This document shows positions 8,483 to 16,588 of a stretch of DNA of 64,000 nucleotides, in pieces. The notes under the pieces are model-generated. The model had not been told where the DNA came from. It searched no databases and worked only from the letters and a program-made list of their open reading frames with translations. Location of the stretch: positions 5,606,501 to 5,670,500 of the forward strand of contig NZ_CP157874.1 in assembly GCF_040214835.1 (NCBI RefSeq), given 5' to 3'. Source of the DNA: Pseudomonas asiatica (GTDB lineage: Bacteria; Pseudomonadota; Gammaproteobacteria; Pseudomonadales; Pseudomonadaceae). Position numbers and translations under genes: made by a program. How positions within the stretch are numbered: position 1 is the stretch's first letter; every line of letters begins with the position of its first letter.

Positions 8483-8665
8483 TCAGCCGGTCTTGTTGCC
8501 GGGCTGCTGCAGGCGGAACTTCTCCTTGCGCTCGATCTGCACGACCTGAGCGTTGTGCACGGTAATCTCCACCGCACCGAATCGCAGGTCGCGCAGAGCG
8601 CTCTGGATTTCACGCAGAATGGTGGCTTCGTCCTGACCGTCGATGCTACGCAGAGATGCACTCAT
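8483..8665 (-). CDS. oscA: Sulfur starvation response protein OscA (DUF2292)
   Basis: This 60-aa protein begins MSASLRSIDGQDEATILREI and belongs to the DUF2292/OscA family of small proteins. In Pseudomonas an oscA gene next to sbp is needed for growth on organosulfur sources; the biochemical role is unresolved. The ATG at 8665 is preceded by AAGGAG with 7-nt spacing, so a longer start at 8734 is rejected. The C-terminal half is a small beta-rich segment (VEITVHNAQVVQIERKEKFR). It heads the oscA-sbp-cysTWA unit. Confidence 0.9.
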   Translation of the reverse strand: MSASLRSIDGQDEATILREIQSALRDLRFGAVEITVHNAQVVQIERKEKFRLQQPGNKTG

Positions 8666-8752
8666 GCTCGTTCTCCTTGGAGTGAGGGTGCCGGGCTGAG
8701 GTTTGAAGGGGATTTGCGCCTGGCTTGAGGGCAATAGTAGTGAGGCTGGGTT

Positions 8753-8777
8753 ATTCTTAAAAATACTGTTTAAGAAT
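8753..8777. promoter_or_regulatory. Perfect inverted repeat upstream of oscA (candidate CysB-type operator)
   Basis: attcttaaa (8753-8761) and tttaagaat (8769-8777) form a perfect 9-bp dyad with a 7-nt spacer, 88 bp upstream of oscA, in an AT-rich block. Position and AT-rich character suit a LysR-type activator such as CysB; the assignment is inference. Confidence 0.4.
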
Positions 8778-8823
8778 GTTTATATAACCAAAAGCAAAAG
8801 ACAATTTCGAAGGCGACGGAAGG

Positions 8824-8900
8824 CCCTGTGGGAGCGGGTTCACCCGCGAATGCGGCGGTGGTTCCACCATCGCATTCGCGGGTAAACCCGCTCCCACAGG
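8824..8900. repeat. REP pair, family A, downstream of triC
   Basis: Two facing copies of ctgtgggagcgggtt with a gcgaatgcggcggtgg spacer. It separates the triC end from the oscA promoter and may serve as the triC transcript end. Confidence 0.9.
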
Positions 8901-8914
8901 ATCCGTGCAGGGCT

Positions 8915-11900
8915 TCAGTTGTGTTTCTGTGGCTCGCGGATCTTGTACCAGGCCACATACAAGGCCGGCAGGAACAGCAGCGTCAGCAGGGTCGCCACGA
9001 TGATCCCGCCAATCATGGCGTAGGCCATCGGCCCCCAGAACACCTCGCGGGCAATCGGTATCATGCCCAGGCTCGCCGCCGCCGCGGTCAGCAGAATCGG
9101 CCGGCGCCGGTGGTTGGTGGCCTCCACCACCGCATCCCACGGCGACAAGCCCTGGGCCTCGAACTCGTCGATCTGGGTCACCAGGATCACCGAGTTACGA
9201 ATGATGATGCCCGCCAGCGCGAGAATGCCGAGAATCGCCACGAAGCCCATGGGCGTACCTGTGGGCACCAGCGCAATGATCACGCCAATCAGCCCCAGCG
9301 GCGCCACGCTGACCACCAGGAACAGCTTCTGCACGCTGTGCAGCTGGATCATCAGGAACGTCGCCATCAGGAACAGCATCAGCGGGATGACCTTGCGGAT
9401 CGGCCCCTGCGCCTTGGCGCTCTCCTCCACCGTACCGCCGGTGGCCACTTCGAAGCCCACCGGCAACTTGCTGGCGAACTCGTCGATCTTCGGCTTCAGT
9501 TGGGCCACCAGGTCGGTGGGCTGGATGTCACCGTTGACCGATGCCTTGATGGTGATGGTCGGCTTGCGGTCACGACGCCACACCAGCGGCTGCTCCAGCT
9601 CGTAGCGCACGGTGGCGAACGCCAGCAGCGGGATCGAGGTACCGTTGGGTGTCAGGATCTGCAGGTTCTGCAGGGTATCGGGCGAGCCACGCTCGCTGTC
9701 CTCGGCACGGGCGACCACGTCGACCAGGTAGATGTTGTCGTTGACCTGGGTGATCTGCACGCCGCTGACGATGCTGTTCATCACATTGGCCACGTCCTCC
9801 GACGACAGGCCCAGCTGGCGCGCCTTGTCCTGGGCGATTTCCACGCGCAGCACCTTACCCGGCTCGTTCCAGTCGTAGATCATCTCGCCGATGTGCTCGT
9901 TCTGGTCGAGCAAGGTGGCCAGCTCGATGGCGTGCTTGCGTACCTGGTCGATATTGGCGCCGCTGACCCGATACTGGATCGGCCGGCCCACCGGTGGGCC
10001 CATTTCCAGCGATTGCACGTTGGTGCCGACGCCAACGAACTCTTCATGCAGGATCTTCTGCAGGCGGTCCATCATGGCCTGGCGTTCTTCGAAGCCCTTG
10101 CTGACGATGACCAGCTGCGCGTAGTACGGGTTCTGCAACTGCTGGTCGAGGGGCAGGTAGAAGCGGATCGCGCCTTGGCCGATATACGTACTCCAGTGCA
10201 CCAGGTCCGGGTCGTCCTTGATCCGCGCCTCGAAGCGGTCGACCACCTTGCGCGTCTCTTCGATCGAGGCGTTTTGCGGCAGGTTGAGGTCGACGAGGAT
10301 TTCCGGGCGGTCCGAGGACGGGAAGAACTGGTTCTGCACGAAGCGCTCGCAGAAGATTGCCAGGGCAAACAGCACCACGGTGCCGATGATGGTCAGCCAG
10401 CGGTTGCGCATGCACCACAACAAACCATGCTCGAAGATTCGGCCGACACGGCCAGGCTCGGCTTCGTGGGGCTTGAGCTTGGCGCTGCTGAGAATGTGCA
10501 CGCCGAGCACCGGGGCGAAGAACACCGCTACCACCCACGACACCATCAGCGCCACGGCAATTACCGCAAACAGCGTGTAGGTGTACTCGCCCGCCGAACT
10601 GGCGTTGAGGCCGATCGGCACGAAGCCGGCCACCGTCACCAGGGTGCCGGTAAGCATGGGGAAGGCGGTGGAGGTATAGGCAAAAGTCGCCGCCTGCTCC
10701 TTGCTTTCGCCCATCTCCAGCCGTGTGACCATCACCTCCACGGTGATCATCGCATCGTCCACCAGCAGGCCCAGGGCGATGATCAGCGCCCCCAGCGAAA
10801 TCCGCTGCATGGTGATGCCGCTGTATTCCATGAACACGAACACCATGGCCAGCACCAGCGGGATCGAACAGGCCACCACCAGCCCGGCACGCACGCCGAG
10901 GCTGACGAAGCTCACCGCCAGCACGATCACCACCGCCTCGAACAGCGCACTGGTGAAGCCGCCCACCGCTTGCTTGACCACCACGGCCTGGTCGGAAACA
11001 GTGTGCACCCCGACGCCCACCGGCAAGTCTTCGATCACCTTGTCCATGCGCTTTTTCAGCGCCGCGCCGAACACCTGGATATTGCCGCCGGCCTTCATGC
11101 CGATGGCCAGGCCCAACGCCGTCTGGCCGTTGTAGCGGAACATCGGCGAAGGGGGGTCGACGTAACCGCGCTCGATATCGGCGATGTCGGCCAGGCGGAA
11201 GAAGCGGTCGTTGATCTTCAGGTTGACGGTTTGCAGGTCTTTTTCCGAGGTGAACTGCCCGGAGGTACGCACCGAGATACGTTCCGGCCCGGCCTCGATC
11301 ACACCGGCAGGGGTCACGGCGTTTTGCGATTGCAGGGCCTGCATGACCTGGCGCTGATCGATGCCCAGGGCTGCCAGCTTGCGGGTGGAGAAGTTCAGGT
11401 AAAGCACTTCGTCCTGGGTGCCGATCAGCTCGATCTTGCCGATGTTGGGCACATCGCGCACTTCGGCCCGAGCCTGTTCCACGTAGTCGCGCAGCTGGCG
11501 CAGGGTCAGGCCGTCGGCGGTGAAGGCATAGATAGAACCGAACACATCGCCGAATTCATCGTTGAACCCGGGCCCCTGGATGCCCGCAGGGAATTCACCG
11601 CGAATGTCCTGGATCTTCTTGCGCACCTGATACCAGATTTCCGGGATGTCCTTGGCCTTGGTGGTATCGCGCAGGTACACGTAGACCGTGGATTCGCCGG
11701 GGCGGGTGTAACTTTTGGTGTAGTCGAGGGAGTCGAGTTCCTCGAGCTTCTTCTCGATACGGTCGGTGACCTGGTACAGGGTTTCGTCCTGGGTCGCGCC
11801 GGGCCAGCGGGTCTGGATGACCATGGTCTTGATGGTGAACGACGGGTCTTCCTCACGGCCCAGGTTGAAGTAGGAGAAGATCCCCATCAGCAGGCCAACG

Positions 11901-11968
11901 AACATCAGGTACCAGACGAACGATTGATGCTTGAGTGCCCAGTCGGACAGGTTGAAGCTTCCTTTCAT
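8915..11968 (-). CDS. triC: RND multidrug efflux transporter, TriC-like
   Basis: This 1017-aa inner-membrane proton/drug antiporter has the RND layout: an N-terminal helix, a large periplasmic loop, helices 2-6, a second loop and helices 7-12. The helix-4 motif GLLVDDAMITVEV carries the proton-relay Asp pair. The N-terminus is the short type of the TriC/VexF-like subfamily (WALKHQSFVWYLMFVGLLMG). It follows two adaptor genes with 4-bp overlaps, the arrangement of P. aeruginosa triABC, which exports triclosan with OpmH. Substrate here is not shown. No outer-membrane channel gene is present. Confidence 0.92.
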   Translation of the reverse strand: MKGSFNLSDWALKHQSFVWYLMFVGLLMGIFSYFNLGREEDPSFTIKTMVIQTRWPGATQDETLYQVTDRIEKKLEELDSLDYTKSYTRPGESTVYVYLRDTTKAKDIPEIWYQVRKKIQDIRGEFPAGIQGPGFNDEFGDVFGSIYAFTADGLTLRQLRDYVEQARAEVRDVPNIGKIELIGTQDEVLYLNFSTRKLAALGIDQRQVMQALQSQNAVTPAGVIEAGPERISVRTSGQFTSEKDLQTVNLKINDRFFRLADIADIERGYVDPPSPMFRYNGQTALGLAIGMKAGGNIQVFGAALKKRMDKVIEDLPVGVGVHTVSDQAVVVKQAVGGFTSALFEAVVIVLAVSFVSLGVRAGLVVACSIPLVLAMVFVFMEYSGITMQRISLGALIIALGLLVDDAMITVEVMVTRLEMGESKEQAATFAYTSTAFPMLTGTLVTVAGFVPIGLNASSAGEYTYTLFAVIAVALMVSWVVAVFFAPVLGVHILSSAKLKPHEAEPGRVGRIFEHGLLWCMRNRWLTIIGTVVLFALAIFCERFVQNQFFPSSDRPEILVDLNLPQNASIEETRKVVDRFEARIKDDPDLVHWSTYIGQGAIRFYLPLDQQLQNPYYAQLVIVSKGFEERQAMMDRLQKILHEEFVGVGTNVQSLEMGPPVGRPIQYRVSGANIDQVRKHAIELATLLDQNEHIGEMIYDWNEPGKVLRVEIAQDKARQLGLSSEDVANVMNSIVSGVQITQVNDNIYLVDVVARAEDSERGSPDTLQNLQILTPNGTSIPLLAFATVRYELEQPLVWRRDRKPTITIKASVNGDIQPTDLVAQLKPKIDEFASKLPVGFEVATGGTVEESAKAQGPIRKVIPLMLFLMATFLMIQLHSVQKLFLVVSVAPLGLIGVIIALVPTGTPMGFVAILGILALAGIIIRNSVILVTQIDEFEAQGLSPWDAVVEATNHRRRPILLTAAAASLGMIPIAREVFWGPMAYAMIGGIIVATLLTLLFLPALYVAWYKIREPQKHN

Positions 11969-13032
11969 TGCGCATCCTCGTCGAAGGTGACCTTCTGGCC
12001 GGGCTTGAGGCTGTTCACGCCCGCAGTCACCACCCGCTCGCCGGGCTGTACGCCCGAACTCAGGACGACGCTGTCGGCGGTGCGGCCGATCAGGGCCACG
12101 TCACGAGTGGCCACGGTCTTCTGCTGCGTATCGATCACCCATACCTGGGTCTTGCCGTCGCGCTCGAGCAAGGCACTCAAGGGCAGTTCGCTGCGCGGCG
12201 ACACCTCCGAACTCAGGGTCACGCTGATGGCGGTGCCCAGGTGGAAGGCCGCCGGGGTGCTGGCCAGGGTCAGGCGCGCGCGGCGGGTGCGAGTGGTGGC
12301 GTCGGCCTGGGGTTCCAGTTCCCGCAGGCTGGCGGTGGTGTTGATGGTCGGGTCCAGCTGCGAAGCAACGGTGAAGGTCAGGCCTTTGCTCAACTGCTCG
12401 GCCAGGCCGATCGGCAGGTCGATCACCGCTTCCTTCACATCCGGCCTGGCCAGGGTTACCACGGCCTGGCCGGCGGTGACGGTTTGCCCGGCTTCGGCCT
12501 GCCAGGCAGTGATCACCGCGGCGTGGTCGGTGCGCAGGGTGCTGTAGTCGAGCTGGTCACGCGCCTGGCTGAGCGCAGAGCGCGCCTGCTCCAACGCCGC
12601 GCTGGTGGTCTTCAGGTTGGTCTGGGCGATATCCAGCTGGGCCTGGGCGCCTACGCCACGGTCGTACAGCTGTTGCTGGCGGCGGGCATCGGCCTGGGCG
12701 TTGATCCACTGCGCCTGCACCTTGGCCAGGTCGCCTTCGGCGGCGCGCAACTGGTTCTGCTGGTCGGTCGGGTCGAGGGTGGCCAGGGTGTCACCCGGTT
12801 TCACCTGGGCGCCCACATCCAGCCAGCGCCGGGCGATACGCCCGGATACCCGGAAGCCCAAGGTGCTTTCGAAACGTGCCTGGATACTGCCGGCGAAACG
12901 GCCCAGCTGCGACTGCACCTGGGGTTCGACCTTGACCGACAGTACCGGCCGAATCGGTTCCGGCACTTCATCCTCGCTACTGCAGCCGGCCAACAGCACG
13001 CCGGCCGACAGCATCAGCAGCAGGCGCTTCAT
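11965..13032 (-). CDS. triB: RND periplasmic adaptor lipoprotein, TriB-like
   Basis: This 355-aa membrane-fusion protein links the RND pump to its outer-membrane channel. It starts with a lipoprotein signal (MKRLLLMLSAGVLLAGC, Cys17). A split lipoyl/biotinyl domain brackets a coiled-coil hairpin (about 90-150, rich in Ala and Gln), followed by beta-barrel and membrane-proximal domains (DVALIGRTADSVVLSSG). It overlaps triA and triC by 4 bp on each side, which implies translational coupling and a fixed ratio of the two adaptors. Confidence 0.92.
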   Translation of the reverse strand: MKRLLLMLSAGVLLAGCSSEDEVPEPIRPVLSVKVEPQVQSQLGRFAGSIQARFESTLGFRVSGRIARRWLDVGAQVKPGDTLATLDPTDQQNQLRAAEGDLAKVQAQWINAQADARRQQQLYDRGVGAQAQLDIAQTNLKTTSAALEQARSALSQARDQLDYSTLRTDHAAVITAWQAEAGQTVTAGQAVVTLARPDVKEAVIDLPIGLAEQLSKGLTFTVASQLDPTINTTASLRELEPQADATTRTRRARLTLASTPAAFHLGTAISVTLSSEVSPRSELPLSALLERDGKTQVWVIDTQQKTVATRDVALIGRTADSVVLSSGVQPGERVVTAGVNSLKPGQKVTFDEDAQ

Positions 13033-14117
13033 AGCTCACCCCCGTTGGCCTTGGCATCGATCTTCAGCACCTGCATGCCGGGGTGTAGCAACTGTCCGCC
13101 ATTGACCACCACGGTCTCGCCGCCTTTCAGGCCACTGGCGACCACGATCCTGCCGGTGAGGTAACGGCTGACCTCGACCTTGCGCAGCTCTACCTTGTCA
13201 CCCTCGCCCACCACCCAGACGGCGGGCTCATGCAGGGCCTTGGTCAGTGCCGACCATGGCAGCTCGATACTTGGTCGGCCCTGGGCATTGGTGGTGGCCG
13301 TCACCGGTGCACCCAGTTGCATCCCTGGCGGCACATCCCTCAGCCCGACCTTGACCTGTACCGTGCCGCTTTGCGCAGACACCGTGGGGGTGATTTCGCG
13401 CACGAAGCCACGGGCCTGGACCTTGGGATCGTCCAGCAGGCTGACGATCACGCCGGCATCGCTGGGCGGAGCCACCAGCAGCGATTCGTAGACATTGAAC
13501 ACGGCATCACGATCACCATCGGTGGCCAGGCTGAAGATTGGCATGGTCGCTTGAACCACCTGGCCGACCTCAGCCTGGCGCTCGGTGATGACCCCATCGG
13601 CCTCGGAGACCAGCGCGGTATAGCTCAGTTGTTCGTTGGCATTGGCCAATTGCGCCTGTGCGGCCTTGAGCGCGCTCTGATTGCTGCGCAGTGCGGCTTC
13701 GGCGGAATCGTATTCGCTCTGGCTGGTGTAGCCCTTGGGCAACAGCTTTTGCTGGCGTACGAAGGCAGCGCTGGTCTGGGTGACCCGCGCCTGCGCGGCG
13801 AACACCTCGGCCTTGGCCGAGTCGACATTGTTCTGCAGGTCTTTCGGGTCCAGCCGCGCCAACACCTGGTTGGCCTTTACGTGGTCACCGACATCGACAC
13901 TGCGCGAAATGATCTTGCCGCCCACACGGAACGACAGGTCGGTCTGCACCCGCGCCTGCACATCGCCAGTCAGGGTGACCCTGGCAGCGAAATCGGTGGG
14001 TGATACCTGTTGCACGCCTACGCGTGGCAGTGTTTCGGTGGTTTCTTCCTTACTACAGCCCGACAGCAGGGACACAAGCCCCAGGCAGACGACCAACAGC
14101 GGACGTATCAACGTCAT
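13029..14117 (-). CDS. triA: RND periplasmic adaptor lipoprotein, TriA-like
   Basis: This is the first gene of the efflux operon and encodes a second, distinct 362-aa membrane-fusion protein. The lipobox is LLSGC (Cys21). Domains run as expected: lipoyl half (RVGGKIISRSVDVGDHVK), coiled-coil hairpin (about 100-165), second lipoyl half (VSEADGVITERQAEVGQVV) and beta-barrel. TriC-type pumps need both adaptors, which explains the duplicate genes. No regulator gene adjoins it. The 217-bp upstream gap to the Rhs gene should hold its promoter. Confidence 0.92.
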   Translation of the reverse strand: MTLIRPLLVVCLGLVSLLSGCSKEETTETLPRVGVQQVSPTDFAARVTLTGDVQARVQTDLSFRVGGKIISRSVDVGDHVKANQVLARLDPKDLQNNVDSAKAEVFAAQARVTQTSAAFVRQQKLLPKGYTSQSEYDSAEAALRSNQSALKAAQAQLANANEQLSYTALVSEADGVITERQAEVGQVVQATMPIFSLATDGDRDAVFNVYESLLVAPPSDAGVIVSLLDDPKVQARGFVREITPTVSAQSGTVQVKVGLRDVPPGMQLGAPVTATTNAQGRPSIELPWSALTKALHEPAVWVVGEGDKVELRKVEVSRYLTGRIVVASGLKGGETVVVNGGQLLHPGMQVLKIDAKANGGEL

Positions 14118-14334
14118 GCAGGCTCCTTGCTTGCGCGCAAATGATTCGTGGGATGCGACTGTTAGCGTAGATCAGGGTTCATTAAACGTCATTGACCTGA
14201 ATGCTTTAGCTCCGTGCCAAAAGCGAGGAAAAGCGCAGAGGTAGCACAAAAATGCTCCGCTGAAACCTGAAATTTCTACCAGTTGAAAAACTGCGAAAAA
14301 AGTAGAAAGTCAGCTTTCAGTAGGAGGACTAAGA

Positions 14335-15099
14335 ATGACGAAGCCATGTAACATCACCCATAATCATACTTACTGCCCCTATGGATACTCAAAGCTATCT
14401 GATGACCATACCGGATCACTACAATATTGCGGAGAATTTCTAAACAATACAGCGAACCTCTATTTCCTTGGACTTGGGACCCGAACTTACAGCCCCAGAA
14501 TCTTTCGTTTCAACTCCAGAGATAGCATGAGTCCTTTTTCGCTTGGTGGTATAAACTCATACAGTTATTGCTTTAACGACCCTATAAATCTGTCTGATCC
14601 AACTGGCCACTCCCCACTATTACCTCGCCCCAAGGTAATAAAATTCGATACGAACTGGACCTTGAAAACTAGACCTTTTTATGTAAAAAAACAGCTACGC
14701 TGGAGCAATTCGTACATCAAGCCTTTCGAATCTAATGATCCCACTGATAAGCTAAGGCTTACGAAATCCTACAAGCAGCAACTCCATGAGCCGGCACCGA
14801 TCGGACCAAGCTCAAGACGCCCGCCCGTACACATTGATGTAAAGGCTGACGCATTCATCAGGATTCCCGACAGCACTAAGATTCCGCTAAGAGCATATCT
14901 CCGCGCTGCAAATCAGCACAATGTCTTTAAGGCTCAGAAGGTCCGTCATCTTCCTTCAGATTCGCTAATGACTCGGGATTTTATTCAGAATCAGGGTGAA
15001 GCCAGACGGCTACGCACTATTTTGTTCGGTATCGCAAAATCCACTTTCGATGAATTTGAACGTAATTTACTATCTGAAGTTCTTCGCGTCAGGCTGTGA
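14335..15099 (+). CDS. Orphan Rhs-repeat-associated core protein with variable C-terminal tip
   Basis: A 254-aa protein with only the last part of an Rhs/YD polymorphic toxin. Residues 38-91 hold the core (NLYFLGLGTRTYSPRIFRF, then NDPINLSDPTGH), closely following the family pattern that ends in DPxG. Residues 92-254 are an unrecognised tip, basic at its end. There is no signal peptide, no YD-repeat shell and no recognisable immunity gene. The codon use is AT-rich compared with neighbours, which signals transfer. An AGGAGG site 9 nt before the ATG argues that it is expressed. It may be a donor cassette or a stand-alone effector. Confidence 0.8.
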   Translation: MTKPCNITHNHTYCPYGYSKLSDDHTGSLQYCGEFLNNTANLYFLGLGTRTYSPRIFRFNSRDSMSPFSLGGINSYSYCFNDPINLSDPTGHSPLLPRPKVIKFDTNWTLKTRPFYVKKQLRWSNSYIKPFESNDPTDKLRLTKSYKQQLHEPAPIGPSSRRPPVHIDVKADAFIRIPDSTKIPLRAYLRAANQHNVFKAQKVRHLPSDSLMTRDFIQNQGEARRLRTILFGIAKSTFDEFERNLLSEVLRVRL

Positions 15100-15154
15100 A
15101 ACGTACTTGTACGGAAGCACGGTATCTACGAGTCAGCGTCGATGGTACTGATTT

Positions 15155-15194
15155 GGGTTGAGTTGACGAAAAGCCGTACGCCTTTAGGGCCTCT
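15155..15194 (+). repeat. 40-bp direct repeat, copy 1
   Basis: gggttgagttgacgaaaag followed by ccgtacgcctttagggcctctt; it matches 15791-15831 with about five differences. The copies bracket the DUF3077-like gene and its leader. Confidence 0.7.
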
Positions 15195-15227
15195 TCTCGG
15201 GCGAGCTCGCGAAGAGGCCGGTAGAGG

Positions 15228-15500
15228 TCAGAGCTGAACTGAAGCCTTGTTCAATCCCAGTTCGATGTCATCGATCAGTGCTTTGGCAAAGCCACTGAGA
15301 ATTCTCGCGGCACTACCAGCCAGCCGGTCATTTTCCATCTCGGCTTCGGTCGTCAGGTGATTGATGCAACCGAGCATTACGGAGAGTTCGGAGAAGGCAT
15401 GGTTGAAGGGGATGTTGGCCTGGACGCGAAACAGGTCCATGCAGGTTTCGCGGCCGACGGTGCTGCTGTTTTTTGGGTGATTTGGAACGTGCGTTGTCAT
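15228..15500 (-). CDS. DUF3077-like small protein
   Basis: A 90-aa protein (from MTTHVPNHPKNSS) whose central part, LFRVQANIPFNHAFSELSVM, and end, LSGFAKALIDDIELGL, fit the Pseudomonas DUF3077 family: a beta strand followed by two or three helices. Function is unknown; members are small, multicopy and often found in accessory DNA. I chose the ATG at 15500 because it removes an upstream tail that overlaps the palindromic leader. The ribosome binding site is weak (GGATTCTGACC), which would allow control by leader structure. It converges with the Rhs gene. Confidence 0.6.
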   Translation of the reverse strand: MTTHVPNHPKNSSTVGRETCMDLFRVQANIPFNHAFSELSVMLGCINHLTTEAEMENDRLAGSAARILSGFAKALIDDIELGLNKASVQL

Positions 15501-15539
15501 GGTCAGAATCCAATGTCGTTTATGGAACCGCCAGCTCAT

Positions 15540-15677
15540 CTTTCTCACGGATAAGGGGTGGCAGCCGTACGCGGGGTGAGAAAACCGAGGACATTGAACC
15601 CGGCCAGGCCGAGGCCTGCCCACGCAAGGCCGCCATGACAGGAAGCCTGTTCAACATCGAGCGGGTTTCTCACACCC
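15540..15677 (-). other. Long palindromic leader upstream of the DUF3077-like gene, with alternative pairings
   Basis: Arms 15573-15599 and 15649-15677 are an imperfect 27-29 bp inverted repeat (gtgagaaaaccg and gttcaac words at matching places) around a GC-rich centre. As minus-strand RNA this gives a long hairpin. A third word, gtgagaaa on the minus strand at 15541-15548, can pair with the same middle ttttctcac segment (15576-15584), so the long hairpin and a short hairpin nearer the start codon exclude each other. It could be a regulatory leader or a DNA element; no known family is recognised. Confidence 0.45.
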
Positions 15678-15790
15678 GGTCACCTTGATTGGCGACTCGA
15701 CGACGTTATCCCTGGGGCATTTCCCCAGCAACAGAGCAGCTTCCACACGGCTCGTAGGATAATTCCCAAGCCGATTCAACTGAAGCCTTT

Positions 15791-15831
15791 GGTTTGAGTT
15801 GATGAAAAGTCGTACGCCTTGCGGGCCTCTT
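15791..15831 (+). repeat. 40-bp direct repeat, copy 2
   Basis: ggtttgagttgatgaaaag followed by tcgtacgccttgcgggcctctt; second copy of 15155-15194, running directly into a family A REP unit. Confidence 0.7.
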
Positions 15832-15919
15832 CGCGGGTGAACCCGCTCCCACAGGGTTATGTGCAGCCTTCAGGACCTGTGCAATACCTGTGGGAGCGGG
15901 TTTACCCGCGAATGGGCCG
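15824..15919. repeat. REP pair, family A, upstream of RAYT
   Basis: Facing units ttcgcgggtgaacccgctcc and tgtgggagcgggtttacccg with a 46-bp spacer, about 110 bp before the transposase start. Confidence 0.9.
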
Positions 15920-16027
15920 GTACTGCCATCCGCAAGTCTCTGCCATATCCAGAAACCATGATCTACACAGCACCTGCATCTCAGCCACTACCTTTGAAAA
16001 GTCACCTGCTTTTCAAGGAAGAAGCCA

Positions 16028-16483
16028 ATGTCGCGAGCCCAGTCTCACCTGCTTCGCCGTGGTTGCTATTCAGAACTTGGCCGGCTCTATCTGCTGACCA
16101 CCGTCACCCACCAGCGCAAGCCGCTGTTCCATGATTTCCACCATGCCCGGCTGGTCATTCACCAACTGCGACAATCAGACCAGGAACATGCCTGCCGATC
16201 ATTGGCCTGGGTGCTGATGCCGGACCATCTGCATTGGCTGATCGAGTTGAAAGGTACGACGTTGGGCACCTTGATGCGCAGGTTCAAGTCCAGGTCCAGT
16301 CTGGTTTTGCATCAGGCGGGGGTTGAGCATGATCCGGTATGGCAGCCTGGGTATCAGGACCGGGCACTGCGGCGGGAGGAGAGCATGGTGCATGTTGCCA
16401 GATACATTGTCGCCAACCCCTTGCGGGCTGGCCTGGTCAGAAGTGTCAGGGACTATCCACATTGGGATGCAGTCTGGCTTTAA
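16028..16483 (+). CDS. REP-associated tyrosine transposase (RAYT, Y1/IS200-like)
   Basis: This 151-aa protein carries the Y1 transposase signature: a His-x-His metal motif (HLH, residues 67-69, in WVLMPDHLHWLIEL) and a likely catalytic Tyr126 in ARYIVANPLRAGLV. RAYTs nick single-stranded REP hairpins and are thought to spread them; they are single-copy and domesticated rather than self-mobile. The gene is flanked on both sides by family A REP pairs (15824-15919 and 16499-16584), the standard arrangement. AAGGAAG precedes the ATG. Length matches full members, so it looks intact. Confidence 0.93.
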   Translation: MSRAQSHLLRRGCYSELGRLYLLTTVTHQRKPLFHDFHHARLVIHQLRQSDQEHACRSLAWVLMPDHLHWLIELKGTTLGTLMRRFKSRSSLVLHQAGVEHDPVWQPGYQDRALRREESMVHVARYIVANPLRAGLVRSVRDYPHWDAVWL

Positions 16484-16498
16484 ATTAGAGTTGAGGCA

Positions 16499-16584
16499 TT
16501 CGCGGGTAAACCCGCTCCCACAGGGATTAACACAGGCCCGAGGCAGTGATATTCCTGTGGGAGCGGGTTCACCCGCGAAGAGGC
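16499..16584. repeat. REP pair, family A, downstream of RAYT
   Basis: ttcgcgggtaaacccgctcc and tgtgggagcgggttcacccg face each other; the unit directly follows the transposase gene and ends just before the spuH stop. Confidence 0.9.
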
Positions 16585-16588
16585 CAGA

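Larger units (their letters stand above)
15501..16027. other. Non-coding accessory interval before the RAYT gene
   Basis: No convincing gene is seen. It holds the palindromic leader (15540-15677), an unassigned stretch (15678-15790), the second copy of the 40-bp direct repeat (15791-15831) and a family A REP pair (15824-15919) upstream of the transposase. Confidence 0.6.

Noticed and set aside
8828..12547. Very long plus-strand open frame across triC and triB
   Set aside because: It is antisense to the RND genes and rich in His, Gln and Arg, a known artefact of GC-rich Pseudomonas coding DNA.
15501..15623. N-terminal extension of the DUF3077-like protein
   Set aside because: It would translate the palindromic leader and lacks a start with a ribosome site.
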